Assembly (NCBI GenBank): GCA_022496805.1
Contig: CM040087.1
Location: forward strand, 29,040,253 to 29,104,252
Direction of reading: 5' to 3'
Length of the DNA stretch: 64,000 nucleotides
Origin: Pohlia nutans
Lineage: Eukaryota > Streptophyta > Bryopsida > Bryales > Mniaceae
The notes beneath the pieces are model-generated. The model ran no database searches and was not told the DNA's origin. It saw nothing but the letters and a program-made list of their open reading frames with translations. Of the stretch, positions 1-13,100 are shown in pieces. Made by a program: the position numbers and the translations under genes. Each line of letters begins with the position of its first letter. The stretch's first letter is position 1.

Positions 1-651
1 TGGACAATTTATACATGGAATTTGATTTGATTGGTTGAAATATAATACTCCAAGTGTAATAATTTTTGGAGATTTTTTGATTGCTTAATTTTATGAGTTG
101 ACTTTTTCAAGAACACATTGAAATCTTCTAAACTTTGGGTGAATCACTATAACATGAAATGAAGCATAAAAATTTCACAAATCATTCCCTTTCTAATCAA
201 TTCTCATATGTATGAAGCCAACTTCCCAATAGAAAATTCACAATGCAAAAAGTCTGATGGATGAGAAAACTGAGATTGATTCCGTAAATTGAACCCTTGG
301 ACAGTTAGGGGTTAACCTGACTGCTCAGGTAACAGGTAATGATAAGAATTGAAAGCTACAGGTTTATTACCTTGTGAGTAAATTCTATCACTAGTGTAAC
401 TATGATGATTCAAATCAATTTGGCTGGTTGACAGTACTGCCGAAAGAATTGTATCAGCTTGACCGTTTCAGCTCTGCAATAGGGTAGATGGAGTACCAAC
501 CTATCGCTTTCAGTTTCGGTTTCAGTGCGGTCGTGTCAGGTCGTAATCAGAACGATATCAGAACGGAACCAGGGCGTAACCAGAACGATATCAGGACGGA
601 ACCAGGGCGTACCGTAATCTGAAGATTAATTATGCTGTTTGGGATTCGCAG
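1..651. other. Upstream repeat and intron-like sequence
   Basis: Positions 1-330 are AT-rich and similar to 54300-54655, so they belong to a dispersed repeat. The rest shows no jacalin coding signal and ends in a splice acceptor at 650-651. The exon that follows begins in the middle of a jacalin domain, so 331-651 is most simply the end of an intron, with earlier exons left of the window. I see no convincing promoter or start codon. Confidence 0.5.
538..612. repeat. Two-copy ~36-bp tandem repeat
   Basis: Two adjacent imperfect copies of a sequence reading roughly cgtaaycagaacgatatcag then racggaaccaggg lie just before the acceptor of the first exon. They probably arose by local duplication inside the intron. 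I see no function. Confidence 0.6.
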
Positions 652-1170
652 ATTGCGCTGCAGTACCCAGAGGAGTACGTAGTGCAGGTGAAAGGAACCA
701 CCGACACGTGGGCCACGATTCAAGGGGCGGTCGTGTCGTCGTTGACTTTCGTGACGAATAAGAAAGTGTATGGGCCCTACGGGAAGGAGAGCGGGACGCC
801 GTTCGAGAGCTTGCCGGACGGCAGAGTGGTGGGGTTCTTCGGCCGGTCCGGCACTTTGCTTGATCAGTTCGGAGTGTTGACCCAGCCCTCCGATTCTTCT
901 TTTAGTACTAGTACTACTACGACTACTACGACTACGTATACTACGACCAGTAGTTCGGGAGCCCCGGAAGACTTCAGTACTGCAGTCCAGGGTCCTTGGG
1001 GTGGTGAGCATGGCGCTCAATTTTCCAGTGCGAGCGGGGAGCTTACGGAGCTCTACGTCACGTTCACCAAAGATCACCTCGTGGGCTTGCAAGCCGGATA
1101 CTCCCTCGGCACGGGAGCGGACTTGGTTAAGAGTGATCGTTGGGGTGGCGTGACCGGCCCAACTGAGAAG
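652..1170 (+). CDS. Exon 1: jacalin half-domain, Thr-rich linker, next half-domain
   Basis: 173 codons, acceptor gattcgcag and donor gtaatt. Residues 1 to about 78 are the first-part module with Y-P-E-E-Y, S-L-T-F-V-T-N-K-K and the sugar-binding type motif G-T-L-L-D. Residues about 84-101 are a Thr/Ser tract encoded by a trinucleotide run (act/acg, 901-955). From about residue 112 the second-part module begins with G-P-W-G-G. The partner of the initial half lies upstream of the window, so this is not the true first exon of the gene. The G-x-x-x-D motif (Gly, three residues, Asp) is the known ligand loop of mannose-binding jacalins. Confidence 0.75.
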
Positions 1171-4100
1171 GTAATTATTTGTCTCGCTTACTCATTTTCC
1201 TATCAAAACAAAGTTCATTCGCATGTCAGAACATTCATTTCCATGTCGAAACAAGTTCATTTGCATGTCGAAATAAGTTCATCTGCATATCAGAATTCAT
1301 TTGCTTGTAAGTATAAATTCGTTTGCATGTCAGAACGAGGTGATGTGCATGTCAGAACAAGTTCATGTGTATATCTGAATAGGCTCATCTGCCTATCAGG
1401 GAAAGGTTATTTACATTTCAGAAATAATGACCTCAAATTCATGTCAGAACAAGTGTATGTGCATGTCAGAACAAGTGTATATCAGAACAGGTTCATGTGC
1501 CTATCAGAGAAAGGTCATGTGCATATCAGAACAAATTCATTTTCATATCAGAAAGGATGACGTCATTTGCATATCATACAAAGGTCATTTGCATATGAGA
1601 GAAGCGTGATTTACATATCAGAAAAAGCCATGATTCATTTCCATGCATATGGGAACTAGGGTTGTGACGGATGTTATGTGAAAGTGCTGTTCTCCAGATA
1701 ACTTACCAGAATGAACAAAGGCGGTGGAATAATATTAATGCAAAATGAATTCATGGATGTACATACAGATTACGTTGCGGTCTCCTGAGGAGTTTCTGAT
1801 CCAGCTGAAAGGAACATTTGATGTGGTGAATGGGACGGAGGCGGTGACATCGTTGACCTTCATCACAAACCAGAGGATTTGCGGTCCCTACGGTTCGACA
1901 TCTGGGCAAGCTTTCGAGAGCACTCCTGGCAAAATAGTGGGTTTCTGCGGGAGATCAGAATCCCTTCTGCACCAGATCGGTGTCATCACTGAGCTTTCTT
2001 CCGAAGTTCAATTACGAAAGTCTTTCGGGACGACAATCGTCGTTACCAAAAGTGGCACCGACATCCAAGAAAACATCTTACTTTCCGGTGACGGAGGCCC
2101 GGAGCAGAAGGGCCAGATCGTGCAGGGAACTTCCCCTGCACAGAAAGTTGAACATTGGTACCGCGGGATTGATGGAGGCTCCTCCCAGCAATCCACGAGG
2201 GAGGTTGTTGTTCGCCCTCGCGATGAAGGTTTGAAAGTCCATGGCCCTTGGGGAGGCTCTGGAGGGACCGTGTTCAGTGACGGCAGGGGTGAGATTGTGG
2301 AAATCCTCGTCACTTTCGACAGCAAGCAAGTGATATCGGTGCAAGTGAGCTACGCTCATGGCGAGTCCAAGTTCAAAGGCTCAATTCATGGCGGAGTTGA
2401 CGCCAGTGGTGGCAAAACTGAAAAGGTAATTAAAAAAAAGAAAACAATTACAGTCATCATCTAGATTTTCTTCGAAGAAAAATCCAGAACTTGAATCCTA
2501 TATACTAATGAATGTTGTACGTCCTGGTTTTACAGATCACCCTTCGTCATCCAGAGGAATATCTGGTTCAAGTGAAGGGAACCACAGGGAAGCTCGTGTT
2601 TGGTGAAGGAATCACGTCGCTCACCTTCGTAACAAACGAGAAATCGTATGGACCTTACGGCAATCCGACGTCTGATTCATTTGAAAGCCCCGGTGGTCAC
2701 AAGGTGACGGGCTTCTTCGGCAGGTCGGGAATGTTCCTGGATCAGCTGGGAATATTCTGCGAGACCCACACAGTCCATAGGACAGTAGAAGGTCCATGGG
2801 GAGGAGTTGGGGGAGCTTCATTCTACGATGGAGTCGGTGACATTGTTGAGATCGTTCTCACTTACACCGACACTCAAGTTGTTTCGTTCCAGACGTCTTA
2901 CGGCCTAGCTGGACTTGGCTTTACCACCGGATACCGTGGACATGACAACCAAACTCTGAACAAGGTATGTATGATTCCACTCTATTAAAATAATTACGAC
3001 TATATAATATTATCTACATTGATAAGAAGTTTCCCTTCACTTGTATACTTTCCTGTAAAAGCACAACTATATATATATATATTGGTTAACTTCCATGTGT
3101 CAATTATGTTGGAATTTTGATGTTATTTGTACAGATGAAATTGCACTTTATGAATGAACATTTGGTCCAAGTGAAGGGAACTGTGGGAAAAATAAATGGC
3201 AGTGATGAAGTTATTACATCATTGACGTTTGTGACCAACAAAAAAAGCTATGGACCTTACGGTAATGAGCAAGGGCGAGGCTTTGAGACCTCGTCCATTG
3301 GAAAGGTGGTCGGATTTTTTGGGAAGTCCGGTTTGAACCTCAACCAAATTGGTGTCATTAAAGAACCTGTAGTTGAGGAAAAAACCTTTACTGTAGAAGG
3401 AGGCCATTGGGAAAGTGCAACTTGGAATGAATTTTTCTTCGAGAATGCTAGACGAGACACTGTTGATTTAATAGTTGCTCAAGGGCCTTGGGGAGGCCAA
3501 GGAGGTGCTCCCTTTTATGATGGTAGAGGTGACATGTATGAAATCGTCATCACTCACAACGAAAGCCAAATTGTTTCATTGAGAGCTAGTTATGACCAAG
3601 GAGGTGTTGATTTTCAGGCTGACAGTCATGGTGGGCGAACTGGTGCTGTAGAAACTGTAAGTCTCATTTTATTTCTTGCACTCGTCCTTCTCATGTTTTT
3701 GTGTACATGGTGTTTAATACTCCTAAAACCTAAACATTGGACTGTTGGTTTTCACAGATTACATTAGATTTTCCAGAGGAGTATCTGGTTCAAGTCCGAG
3801 GAACGATGAAAACTATTCAACAGGAAAGTGTTATTACCTCTTTGACTTTTATCACCAACAAGAAGACGTATGGACCTTATGGTTCTACTTCTGGACGAGG
3901 ATTTGAAACCTCTCCGGAAGGAGTTGTAGTGGGATTCTATGGACGAGCTTCGGTGACGTCACTAGATCAGATAGGTTGCATAGTAAAATTGCCTCATCAA
4001 CCTCATCAACCCAGCTATGATACGAAATACCTAATTCCCTCCGAGGTTTTGGTTATTCCACAAGGCCCATGGGGAGCTACGCACGGTGAAGAATTCTACG

Positions 4101-7100
4101 ATGGAAGAGGTGACATTGTTGAATTGAACATCACCTACACCAAAACTCACATCACCTCGATTCAAGTCAGTTATGAGCAAGGAGGCACCAGTTTTCCAGC
4201 TCCCCTCCATGGCGGAGAAGGCCCTGAACATGTCAAGGTCTGTAACGAATCCATACTCTCAAAGTAGTTTTCTTCATTATCCGAACACAAAAACTGAGTG
4301 ATAACAAAATTTGAGAAGAATTAAGCAAAACAGATAGTCACTATCTAAGGAGATTCCTGATACAAGTAATTGACATGACTTCTTAACTGACTCTGCAGAT
4401 CCAATTGGATTCAAGTACCGAGCATGTGCTTCAAGTGAAGGGCACTAGTGGAGTAGTGGACGGCAAGCCAGTAATAACTTCCCTCACAGTGGTGACGAGC
4501 AAAACCACGTACGGGCCATATGGTAGAGTGAAGGGCAAGAGGTTTCAGAGCACTCGGGAGGGGAAGGTGGTTGGATTTTTCGGCACAGCAAGTACAGTTG
4601 TGCATCAGCTCGGAGTAATCACATTGATCTTTGCACCACCAGGCAATGGACAATGCATTCGCTGTACAACGCCATATCTGTACTGCTGCAATTGCACTGT
4701 GCAGCATTCGCCGGTACCCAGACCATTCGGACAAAGCTCAGTGATCACTACTTATGAGCAAACAACGTACCCACTGCCAGGCACATCCAAAACTCCAGGA
4801 ACACAAGAACCGAAGGACTTCAAACCTGTCCCTGGGGTGCCAACAAGGCCCAGCGGCACCGTGCCGACCGGCCAGCATCCGGGAGTGCCACAATTTCCCC
4901 AGGTATGACCTAAACCTCGTGCTGGCATTGATCTCCTTCATGAAAATGTTGTCCGTGACTGTAAGAGCGTGGTGGTAAAGCTTAAGAGAGGCTCGCAAGT
5001 GCAACAACATGTCCATAGAGCACCAAAATTAGGGTTCGGGGTAGATAAAACTTCTGTGACTCAGCTGACTGTGAAAGTTGGTAGCAGGAACATGAGACAA
5101 CCACAACGCCCGCGCGCCCTTCGTCGGTCACTCCCTCAGTCTACCCTGCTCCTCCGGGAAAATTCCAAATTCATGACACCCCCACGGCTCCGCCGTCGAA
5201 GGAGAAGGACACGAAGCCAGACCCGGCGCCGGGCCACTCCACGACGAGCACGGGCAGCGGCCAGTTTGAGGATGTCGTGTCCGGTGTCACGAAGGAGGTG
5301 GTGCCCGGGAAGCCCGCGCAACCGAGCAAGCCGGTGACGATGGAGGCGAAGCCGGGGAAGCCCGTGCAGGTGAGCAAGCCGGACACGGATGTGGAGAAGC
5401 CCACTTCTGGCTTGGTGCGGCCGGGCCAGAGCACGAGCACGACCACATCCACGACGAGCACGGGCAGCGGCCAGTTTGAGGATGTCGTGTCCGGTGTCAC
5501 GAAGGAGGTGGTGCCCGGGAAGCCCGCGCAACCGAGCAAGCCGGTGACGATGGAGGCGAAGCCGGGGAAGCCCGTGCAGGTGAGCAAGCCGGACACGGAT
5601 GTGGAGAAGCCCACTTCTGGCTTGGTGCGGCCGGGCCAGAGCACGACCACGACCACCTCGACGACGAGCAGCACGGGCAGCCGCACGTTTGAAGATGTCC
5701 CGTCCGGTGTCACGAAGGACGTGAAGGATCCGGGGCACTTGAAGCCTGTGGAACCGAGCAAGCCCCAACCTGGGTCGATCAAGGTGACCCCTGGCAACTT
5801 GCAGCCGGGCGAGCCCGGTGTAGTGGCAGGCACTCCCAAGGTATGTTGCAGGCCGCTTGCTAGGTCCGGTGGATGTGTAGATTGAGTCATGAGATGTTGA
5901 AGGAACTTGTTGCCTTGCATGTGTGGTGGGGATGCTGGGAATCAGTGAGTCCTGGAGTCGTGGGGTGCACAACGGCTGGCAAGAGCGATAGCTGGTGGAT
6001 GGTCTGGCAGACGCTTTGGGATGCTTTGTAATTGACTTGGTTGCTGTGGGTGGTGTTGGTGGCAGGCCGAGGAGCCGGTGACGAGCACAGTCAGCACATT
6101 TGGGTGGTTTGATTGGATTCGTGGAACTCATGTCGATACTGTTTCCAGCGTTCAAGGACCGTGGGGATCGAAGCAGGAGACCACGTTCTATGATGGGAGT
6201 GGCGACATCACTGAGATCGAGGTTGCGTACAACAGAGATTACATCGTGCGTATTCAGACAACCTATGTTCTGAACGGAATGGTGTTCAAGCAAGCTCCAC
6301 AAGGTGGCCGTGGGGGCGACGTATCCAAGGTTTGTGACCTGTACTGTTGTGTGCGGTTGGATCGGTGTTTGTAGAATTGGCGAGTGTGGTGGTTAGTGGC
6401 GTTGAGAAATGTGGTGGGGATTTGATGCTGAGGCATTCCTGGACGTCTTTTGAGCGTGGATGACTGTGCATGTAGATTTTCTTTTGCTCAAAGTTATTTG
6501 TTATTCCTGAAGCATATGTTGTATTTTTCACTAATTCCAGTGCTAGCATGGATAGCAGACATGGCGACGAGCAGGGGATTGATGGTGGCTGACATATCTT
6601 TGCGGTGGGTGCATTGTGCAGATCACGTTCCAAGAGCCGGATGAGTATCTGGTCCAAGTTCGGGGAACCACCAGGCAGGTCGCATCCGTGGGTGTTGTGG
6701 TGACATCCCTGACATTCGTTTCCAACAAGAAGACATACGGGCCGTACGGGCCGGCGACTGGAGGCTCGCGTTTTGAGACAACCGTGCACGGAAAAGTGAC
6801 GGGCTTCTACGGCAGCGCGACGACTTGCGTGCACAGCATTGGAGTGCTGACTGGCAAAGTGGAAGATCTTCGGGACACTGAGACGGTCCTTGTGCAAGAG
6901 GCATGGGGTGGTCAAGGTGGAGTATCGTTCTATGAAGGCAGCGGTGATGTGGTGGAGGTGTTGGTGTCGTACAGCGACCGCCATGTTGTGTCTGTGCAGA
7001 CAACGTACAAACGTGGAGGGAAGACCTTCAAATCAACCCAGCATGGCGGCGAGAACGGCCGCGGGCCCAAGGAAGCCAAGGTGAGGGGATGCTCTGCTGA

Positions 7101-10100
7101 GTGGTGGGGCGTTGGTGGCTTGGGTTGGCAGGAAAGCAGGCGGCGGGCATGTGCATTTGTTTGACGAGGGTTGTGGGCCTGCATGCGTGATGGAATGATG
7201 AGTTTGGGAACGGGGTGTGCGTGGGGAAGGAGGGATGGAACGCAGGGACTAATGGTTGGTGTGCGTTGTGTTTGGCAGATCACTTTGAACCATCCTGACG
7301 AGTACTTGGTGCAAGTCAAGGGCAGCAGCCACCGGATCAACGGGATCCACATCATAGAGAGCCTGGAGTTCATCACGAACAAGCAGAGCTATGGGCCTTA
7401 CGGTGCAGCGAAGCCACAGGGGCAAGTGAGGTCCACCCAGAAGGGCGGCAAGATTGTTGGTTTCTTCGGGAAGTCAGGGTATTTCGTGGATCAGCTTGGC
7501 GTGATCATCAGCTTCCCGTCGAAGAGGGATGATTTGCTGGTATGCCAGGGATCTTGGGGAGGCCCGGGCGGGAGCCCGTTCAGCGACGGAAGGGGCGAGA
7601 TTGTTGAGCTCGTTGTCAAGTACAACAAGACGCAAATCATCTCGGTCGTGGTGACGTATGAACAAGCGGGCACCCGATTCACATCGCAAGTGCGCGGCGG
7701 GCCGGACAGCGGGGAAACGAAGAAGGTCGGGCTCGTGAAGTTCGAAGCTTGAGATTTTTGGTGTGGCAGTTGTTTTGGGAATTGCAGGGCAGGTGGTCGT
7801 GGACATGGTGGTCGAAATACGAAGGTTGTGGTTGCTGACATGTGGGAGTTGGTGGGAATGTGCAGATTTCTTTCGACGCTGGTGAGTATCTGGTCCAAGT
7901 GAAGGGAAGAACAGGAACCATCGTCCCCGGTGGAACGATGGTGACGTCGCTGACCTTCATCACCAACAAGCAGACATACGGACCATTCGGCCCAGTGACG
8001 GGCAGTGCATTTGAGACCAAGCCGCACGGGAAAGTGGTGGGGATTTTCGGGAGATCAGGGACGTTCCTGGACTCGATTGGTTTCGTCACGGAGCTGCGTC
8101 CGGGCAAGGCCTTGCCGGCGACGGTGAAGCTGGGCCCATGGGGAGGCGACGGCGGGCGTGACTTCTATGGCGGGCAGGGTGACATTGTGAGGATAGTGGT
8201 GTACCACTCCCAGAGCCAAATCCACGGAATCCAGACCACGTACGAACAAGGTGGAGTGACATTCGAGCCGGTGACGTACGGTGGCACCGGGGGCGAGACA
8301 TCCACGGTGCGTTTCCCATTGGCTGACTCTTGTTGACGTTGCAGGAAGCATTGCAGGATGTGGTCAAGTCGGGGCATGGCATGTTGAGAAATGTGTTCAC
8401 GTGAGGAGCAGGATGGGCTGCAGGGTGGGATTGTTTCACCGCATTGTGCACACCTGGAATCTCCAAGTATAAGTAACGAGGCATGAGCCCGTGCATAAGT
8501 GATTGCACAAGTGTTGGTTGCTGAGACAATGAGAGGAAGTGAAGAGAGCATGTGGTGGAGAGAAGCGTGGTACTGACGGAGTGGTGTATGTGGTGAACCG
8601 TGTGGATGCAGATATCTCTGGACTTCCCGAATGAGTACGTGACTCAGGTGACGGGAACCACGGCGAAGGTGGGTTTCCTGGGATCGAAGCAGGTGATCAC
8701 TTCGTTGACGTTCGTGACCAACAAGAAGACATACGGTCCTTACGGTGTGGTGAAGGGATCGGAGTTTGGAAGTCCCGCACGTCGGTTGGTGACTGGAATC
8801 TTTGGCAAGGCGGGCGATAGTCTGGACCAATTTGGAATCTTCACCACGGTGGACTGGGAGACCACCTACACGTACCTGCAAACTCACCGCGTAGACTGGA
8901 CGACGAGCACGACGATCACCACGACCACCAAGACAATTGGGGGCAAGACCGAGACCACGACGACGACGAGCACGGGCAGCATCCAGCACGATGCCGTCCC
9001 GACCGTTGACACGAAGGAGGTGGTGCCCGGGAAGCCGGTGCAGCCGAGCAAGCCGGACACGGATGAGGAGAAGCCCAGTTCTGGCTTGGTGCGGCCGCGC
9101 CCGAGCACGGGCATGTTGGGGTCGGAGAGCACGACCACGATCACCTCGACGACGAGCAGCACGGGCAGCAGCAAGTTTGAAGGCGTCCCGTCCGGTGTCA
9201 CGAAGGAGGTGGTGCCCGGGAAGCCCGCGCAACCGAGCAAGCCGGGCACGAAGGAGGTGGTGCCCGGGAAGCCGGCGCAGCCGAGCAAGCCGGACACGGA
9301 TGAGGAGAAGCCCAGTTCTGGCTTGGTGCGGCCGGGCCAGAGCACGGACATAACGGGGTCGGGGAGCTGGACCACGATCACCTCGACGACGAGCAGCACG
9401 GGCAGCGGCAAGTTTGAAGGCGTCCCGTCCGGTGTCACAAAGGAGGTGGTGCCCGGGAAGCCCGCGCAACCGAGCAAGCCGGACACGAAGGAGGTGGTGC
9501 CCGGGAAGCCCGCGCAGGCGAGCAAGCCGGACACGGATGAGGAGAAGCCCAGTTCTGGCTTGGTGCGGCCGGGCCAGAGCACGGACATAACGGGGTCGGG
9601 GAGCTGGACCACGATCACCTCGACGACGAGCAGCACGGGCAGCGGCAAGTTTGAAGGCGTCCCGTCCGGTGTCACAAAGGAGGTGGTGCCCGGGAAGCCC
9701 GCGCAACCGAGCAAGCCGGACACGAAGGAGGTGGTGCCCGGGAAGCCGGCGCAGCCGAGCAAGCCGGACACGGATGAGGAGAAGCCCAGTTCTGGCTTGG
9801 TGCGGCCGGGCCAGAGCACGGACATAACGGGGTCGGGGAGCTGGACCACGATCACCTCGACGACGAGCAGCACGGGCAGCGGCAAGTTTGAAGGCGTCCC
9901 GTCCGGTGTCACAAAGGAGGTGGTGCCCGGGAAGCCCGCGCAACCGAGCAAGCCGGACACGAAGGAGGTGGTGCCCGGGAAGCCCGCGCAGGCGAGCAAG
10001 CCGGACACGGATGAGGAGAAGCCCACTTCTGGCTTGGTGCGGCCGGGCCAGAGCACGAGCACGATCACATCCACGACGAGCACGGGCAGCGGCCAGTTTG

Positions 10101-13100
10101 AGGATGTCGTGTCCGGTGTCACGAAGGAGGTGGTGCCCGGGAAGCCCGCGCAACCGAGCAAGCCGGTGACGATGGAGGCGAAGCCGGGGAAGCCCGTGCA
10201 GGTGAGCAAGCCGGACACGGATGTGGAGAAGCCCACTTCTGGCTTGGTGCGGCCGGGCCAGAGCACGAGCACGACCACATCCACGACGAGCACGGGCAGC
10301 GGCCAGTTTGAGGATGTCGTGTCCGGTGTCACGAAGGAGGTGGTGCCCGGGAAGCCCGCGCAACCGAGCAAGCCGGTGACGATGGAGGCGAAGCCGGGGA
10401 AGCCCGTGCAGGTGAGCAAGCCGGACACGGATGTGGAGAAGCCCACTTCTGGCTTGGTGCGGCCGGGCCAGAGCACGACCACGACCACCTCGACGACGAG
10501 CAGCACGGGCAGCCGCACGTTTGAAGATGTCCCGTCCGGTGTCACGAAGGACGTGAAGGATCCGGGGCACTTGAAGCCTGTGGAACCGAGCAAGCCCCAA
10601 CCTGGGTCGATCAAGGTGACCCCTGGCAACTTGCAGCCGGGCGAGCCCGGTGTAGTGGCAGGCACTCCCAAGGTATGTTGCAGGCCGCTTGCTAGGTCCG
10701 GTGGATGTGTAGATTGAGTCATGAGATGTTGAAGGAACTTGTTGCCTTGCATGTGTGGTGGGGATGCTGGGAATCAGTGAGTCCTGGAGTCGTGGGGTGC
10801 ACAACGGCTGGCAAGAGCGATAGCTGGTGGATGGTCTGGCAGACGCTTTGGGATGCTTTGTAATTGACTTGGTTGCTGTGGGTGGTGTTGGTGGCAGGCC
10901 GAGGAGCCGGTGACGAGCACAGTCAGCACATTTGGGTGGTTTGATTGGATTCGTGGAACTCATGTCGATACTGTTTCCAGCGTTCAAGGACCGTGGGGAT
11001 CGAAGCAGGAGACCACGTTCTATGATGGGAGTGGCGACATCACTGAGATCGAGGTTGCGTACAACAGAGATTACATCGTGCGTATTCAGACAACCTATGT
11101 TCTGAACGGAATGGTGTTCAAGCAAGCTCCACAAGGTGGCCGTGGGGGCGACGTATCCAAGGTTTGTGACCTGTACTGTTGTGTGCGGTTGGATCGGTGT
11201 TTGTAGAATTGGCGAGTGTGGTGGTTAGTGGCGTTGAGAAATGTGGTGGGGATTTGATGCTGAGGCATTCCTGGACGTCTTTTGAGCGTGGATGACTGTG
11301 CATGTAGATTTTCTTTTGCTCAAAGTTATTTGTTATTCCTGAAGCATATGTTGTATTTTTCACTAATTCCAGTGCTAGCATGGATAGCAGACATGGCGAC
11401 GAGCAGGGGATTGATGGTGGCTGACATATCTTTGCGGTGGGTGCATTGTGCAGATCACGTTCCAAGAGCCGGATGAGTATCTGGTCCAAGTTCGGGGAAC
11501 CACCAGGCAGGTCGCATCCGTGGGTGTTGTGGTGACATCCCTGACATTCGTTTCCAACAAGAAGACATACGGGCCGTACGGGCCGGCGACTGGAGGCTCG
11601 CGTTTTGAGACAACCGTGCACGGAAAAGTGACGGGCTTCTACGGCAGCGCGACGACTTGCGTGCACAGCATTGGAGTGCTGACTGGCAAAGTGGAAGATC
11701 TTCGGGACACTGAGACGGTCCTTGTGCAAGAGGCATGGGGTGGTCAAGGTGGAGTATCGTTCTATGAAGGCAGCGGTGATGTGGTGGAGGTGTTGGTGTC
11801 GTACAGCGACCGCCATGTTGTGTCTGTGCAGACAACGTACAAACGTGGAGGGAAGACCTTCAAATCAACCCAGCATGGCGGCGAGAACGGCCGCGGGCCC
11901 AAGGAAGCCAAGGTGAGGGGATGCTCTGCTGAGTGGTGGGGCGTTGGTGGCTTGGGTTGGCAGGAAAGCAGGCGGCGGGCATGTGCATTTGTTTGACGAG
12001 GGTTGTGGGCCTGCATGCGTGATGGAATGATGAGTTTGGGAACGGGGTGTGCGTGGGGAAGGAGGGATGGAACGCAGGGACTAATGGTTGGTGTGCGTTG
12101 TGTTTGGCAGATCACTTTGAACCATCCTGACGAGTACTTGGTGCAAGTCAAGGGCAGCAGCCACCGGATCAACGGGATCCACATCATAGAGAGCCTGGAG
12201 TTCATCACGAACAAGCAGAGCTATGGGCCTTACGGTGCAGCGAAGCCACAGGGGCAAGTGAGGTCCACCCAGAAGGGCGGCAAGATTGTTGGTTTCTTCG
12301 GGAAGTCAGGGTATTTCGTGGATCAGCTTGGCGTGATCATCAGCTTCCCGTCGAAGAGGGATGATTTGCTGGTATGCCAGGGATCTTGGGGAGGCCCGGG
12401 CGGGAGCCCGTTCAGCGACGGAAGGGGCGAGATTGTTGAGCTCGTTGTCAAGTACAACAAGACGCAAATCATCTCGGTCGTGGTGACGTATGAACAAGCG
12501 GGCACCCGATTCACATCGCAAGTGCGCGGCGGGCCGGACAGCGGGGAAACGAAGAAGGTCGGGCTCGTGAAGTTCGAAGCTTGAGATTTTTGGTGTGGCA
12601 GTTGTTTTGGGAATTGCAGGGCAGGTGGTCGTGGACATGGTGGTCGAAATACGAAGGTTGTGGTTGCTGACATGTGGGAGTTGGTGGGAATGTGCAGATT
12701 TCTTTCGACGCTGGTGAGTATCTGGTCCAAGTGAAGGGAAGAACAGGAACCATCGTCCCCGGTGGAACGATGGTGACGTCGCTGACCTTCATCACCAACA
12801 AGCAGACATACGGACCATTCGGCCAGTGACGGGCAGTGCATTTGAGACCAAGCCGCACGGGAAAGTGGTGGGGATTTTCGGGAGATCAGGGACGTTCCTG
12901 GACTCGATTGGTTTCGTCACGGAGCTGCGTCCGGGCAAGGCCTTGCCGGCGACGGTGAAGCTGGGCCCATGGGGAGGCGACGGCGGGCGTGACTTCTATG
13001 GCGGGCAGGGTGACATTGTGAGGATAGTGGTGTACCACTCCCAGAGCCAAATCCACGGAATCCAGACCACGTACGAACAAGGTGGAGTGACATTCGAGCC

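Noticed and set aside
1171..1560. Extension of exon 1 into the intron minisatellite
   Set aside because: The frame stays open by chance through repeats. The donor gtaatt after E-K and the shared exon pattern support splicing at 1170.
8937..9353. Arg/Ser-rich + strand frames inside the linkers
   Set aside because: Shifted readings of the linker repeats; the sense frame continues without stops from a proper splice acceptor and matches the frame in all units.
8884..10752. Second antisense frame rich in Gly, Phe, Val and Pro (622 codons)
   Set aside because: Again the complement of the repeated linker; codon periodicity follows the sense strand, and no start context or domain supports it.
8165..11134. 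Very long antisense open frames (989-1068 codons) in several units
   Set aside because: They are mirror frames of the low-complexity, GC-rich linker code and run through intron sequence of the sense gene. Their protein is Arg/Leu/His-rich without any domain, and they recur only because the units recur.
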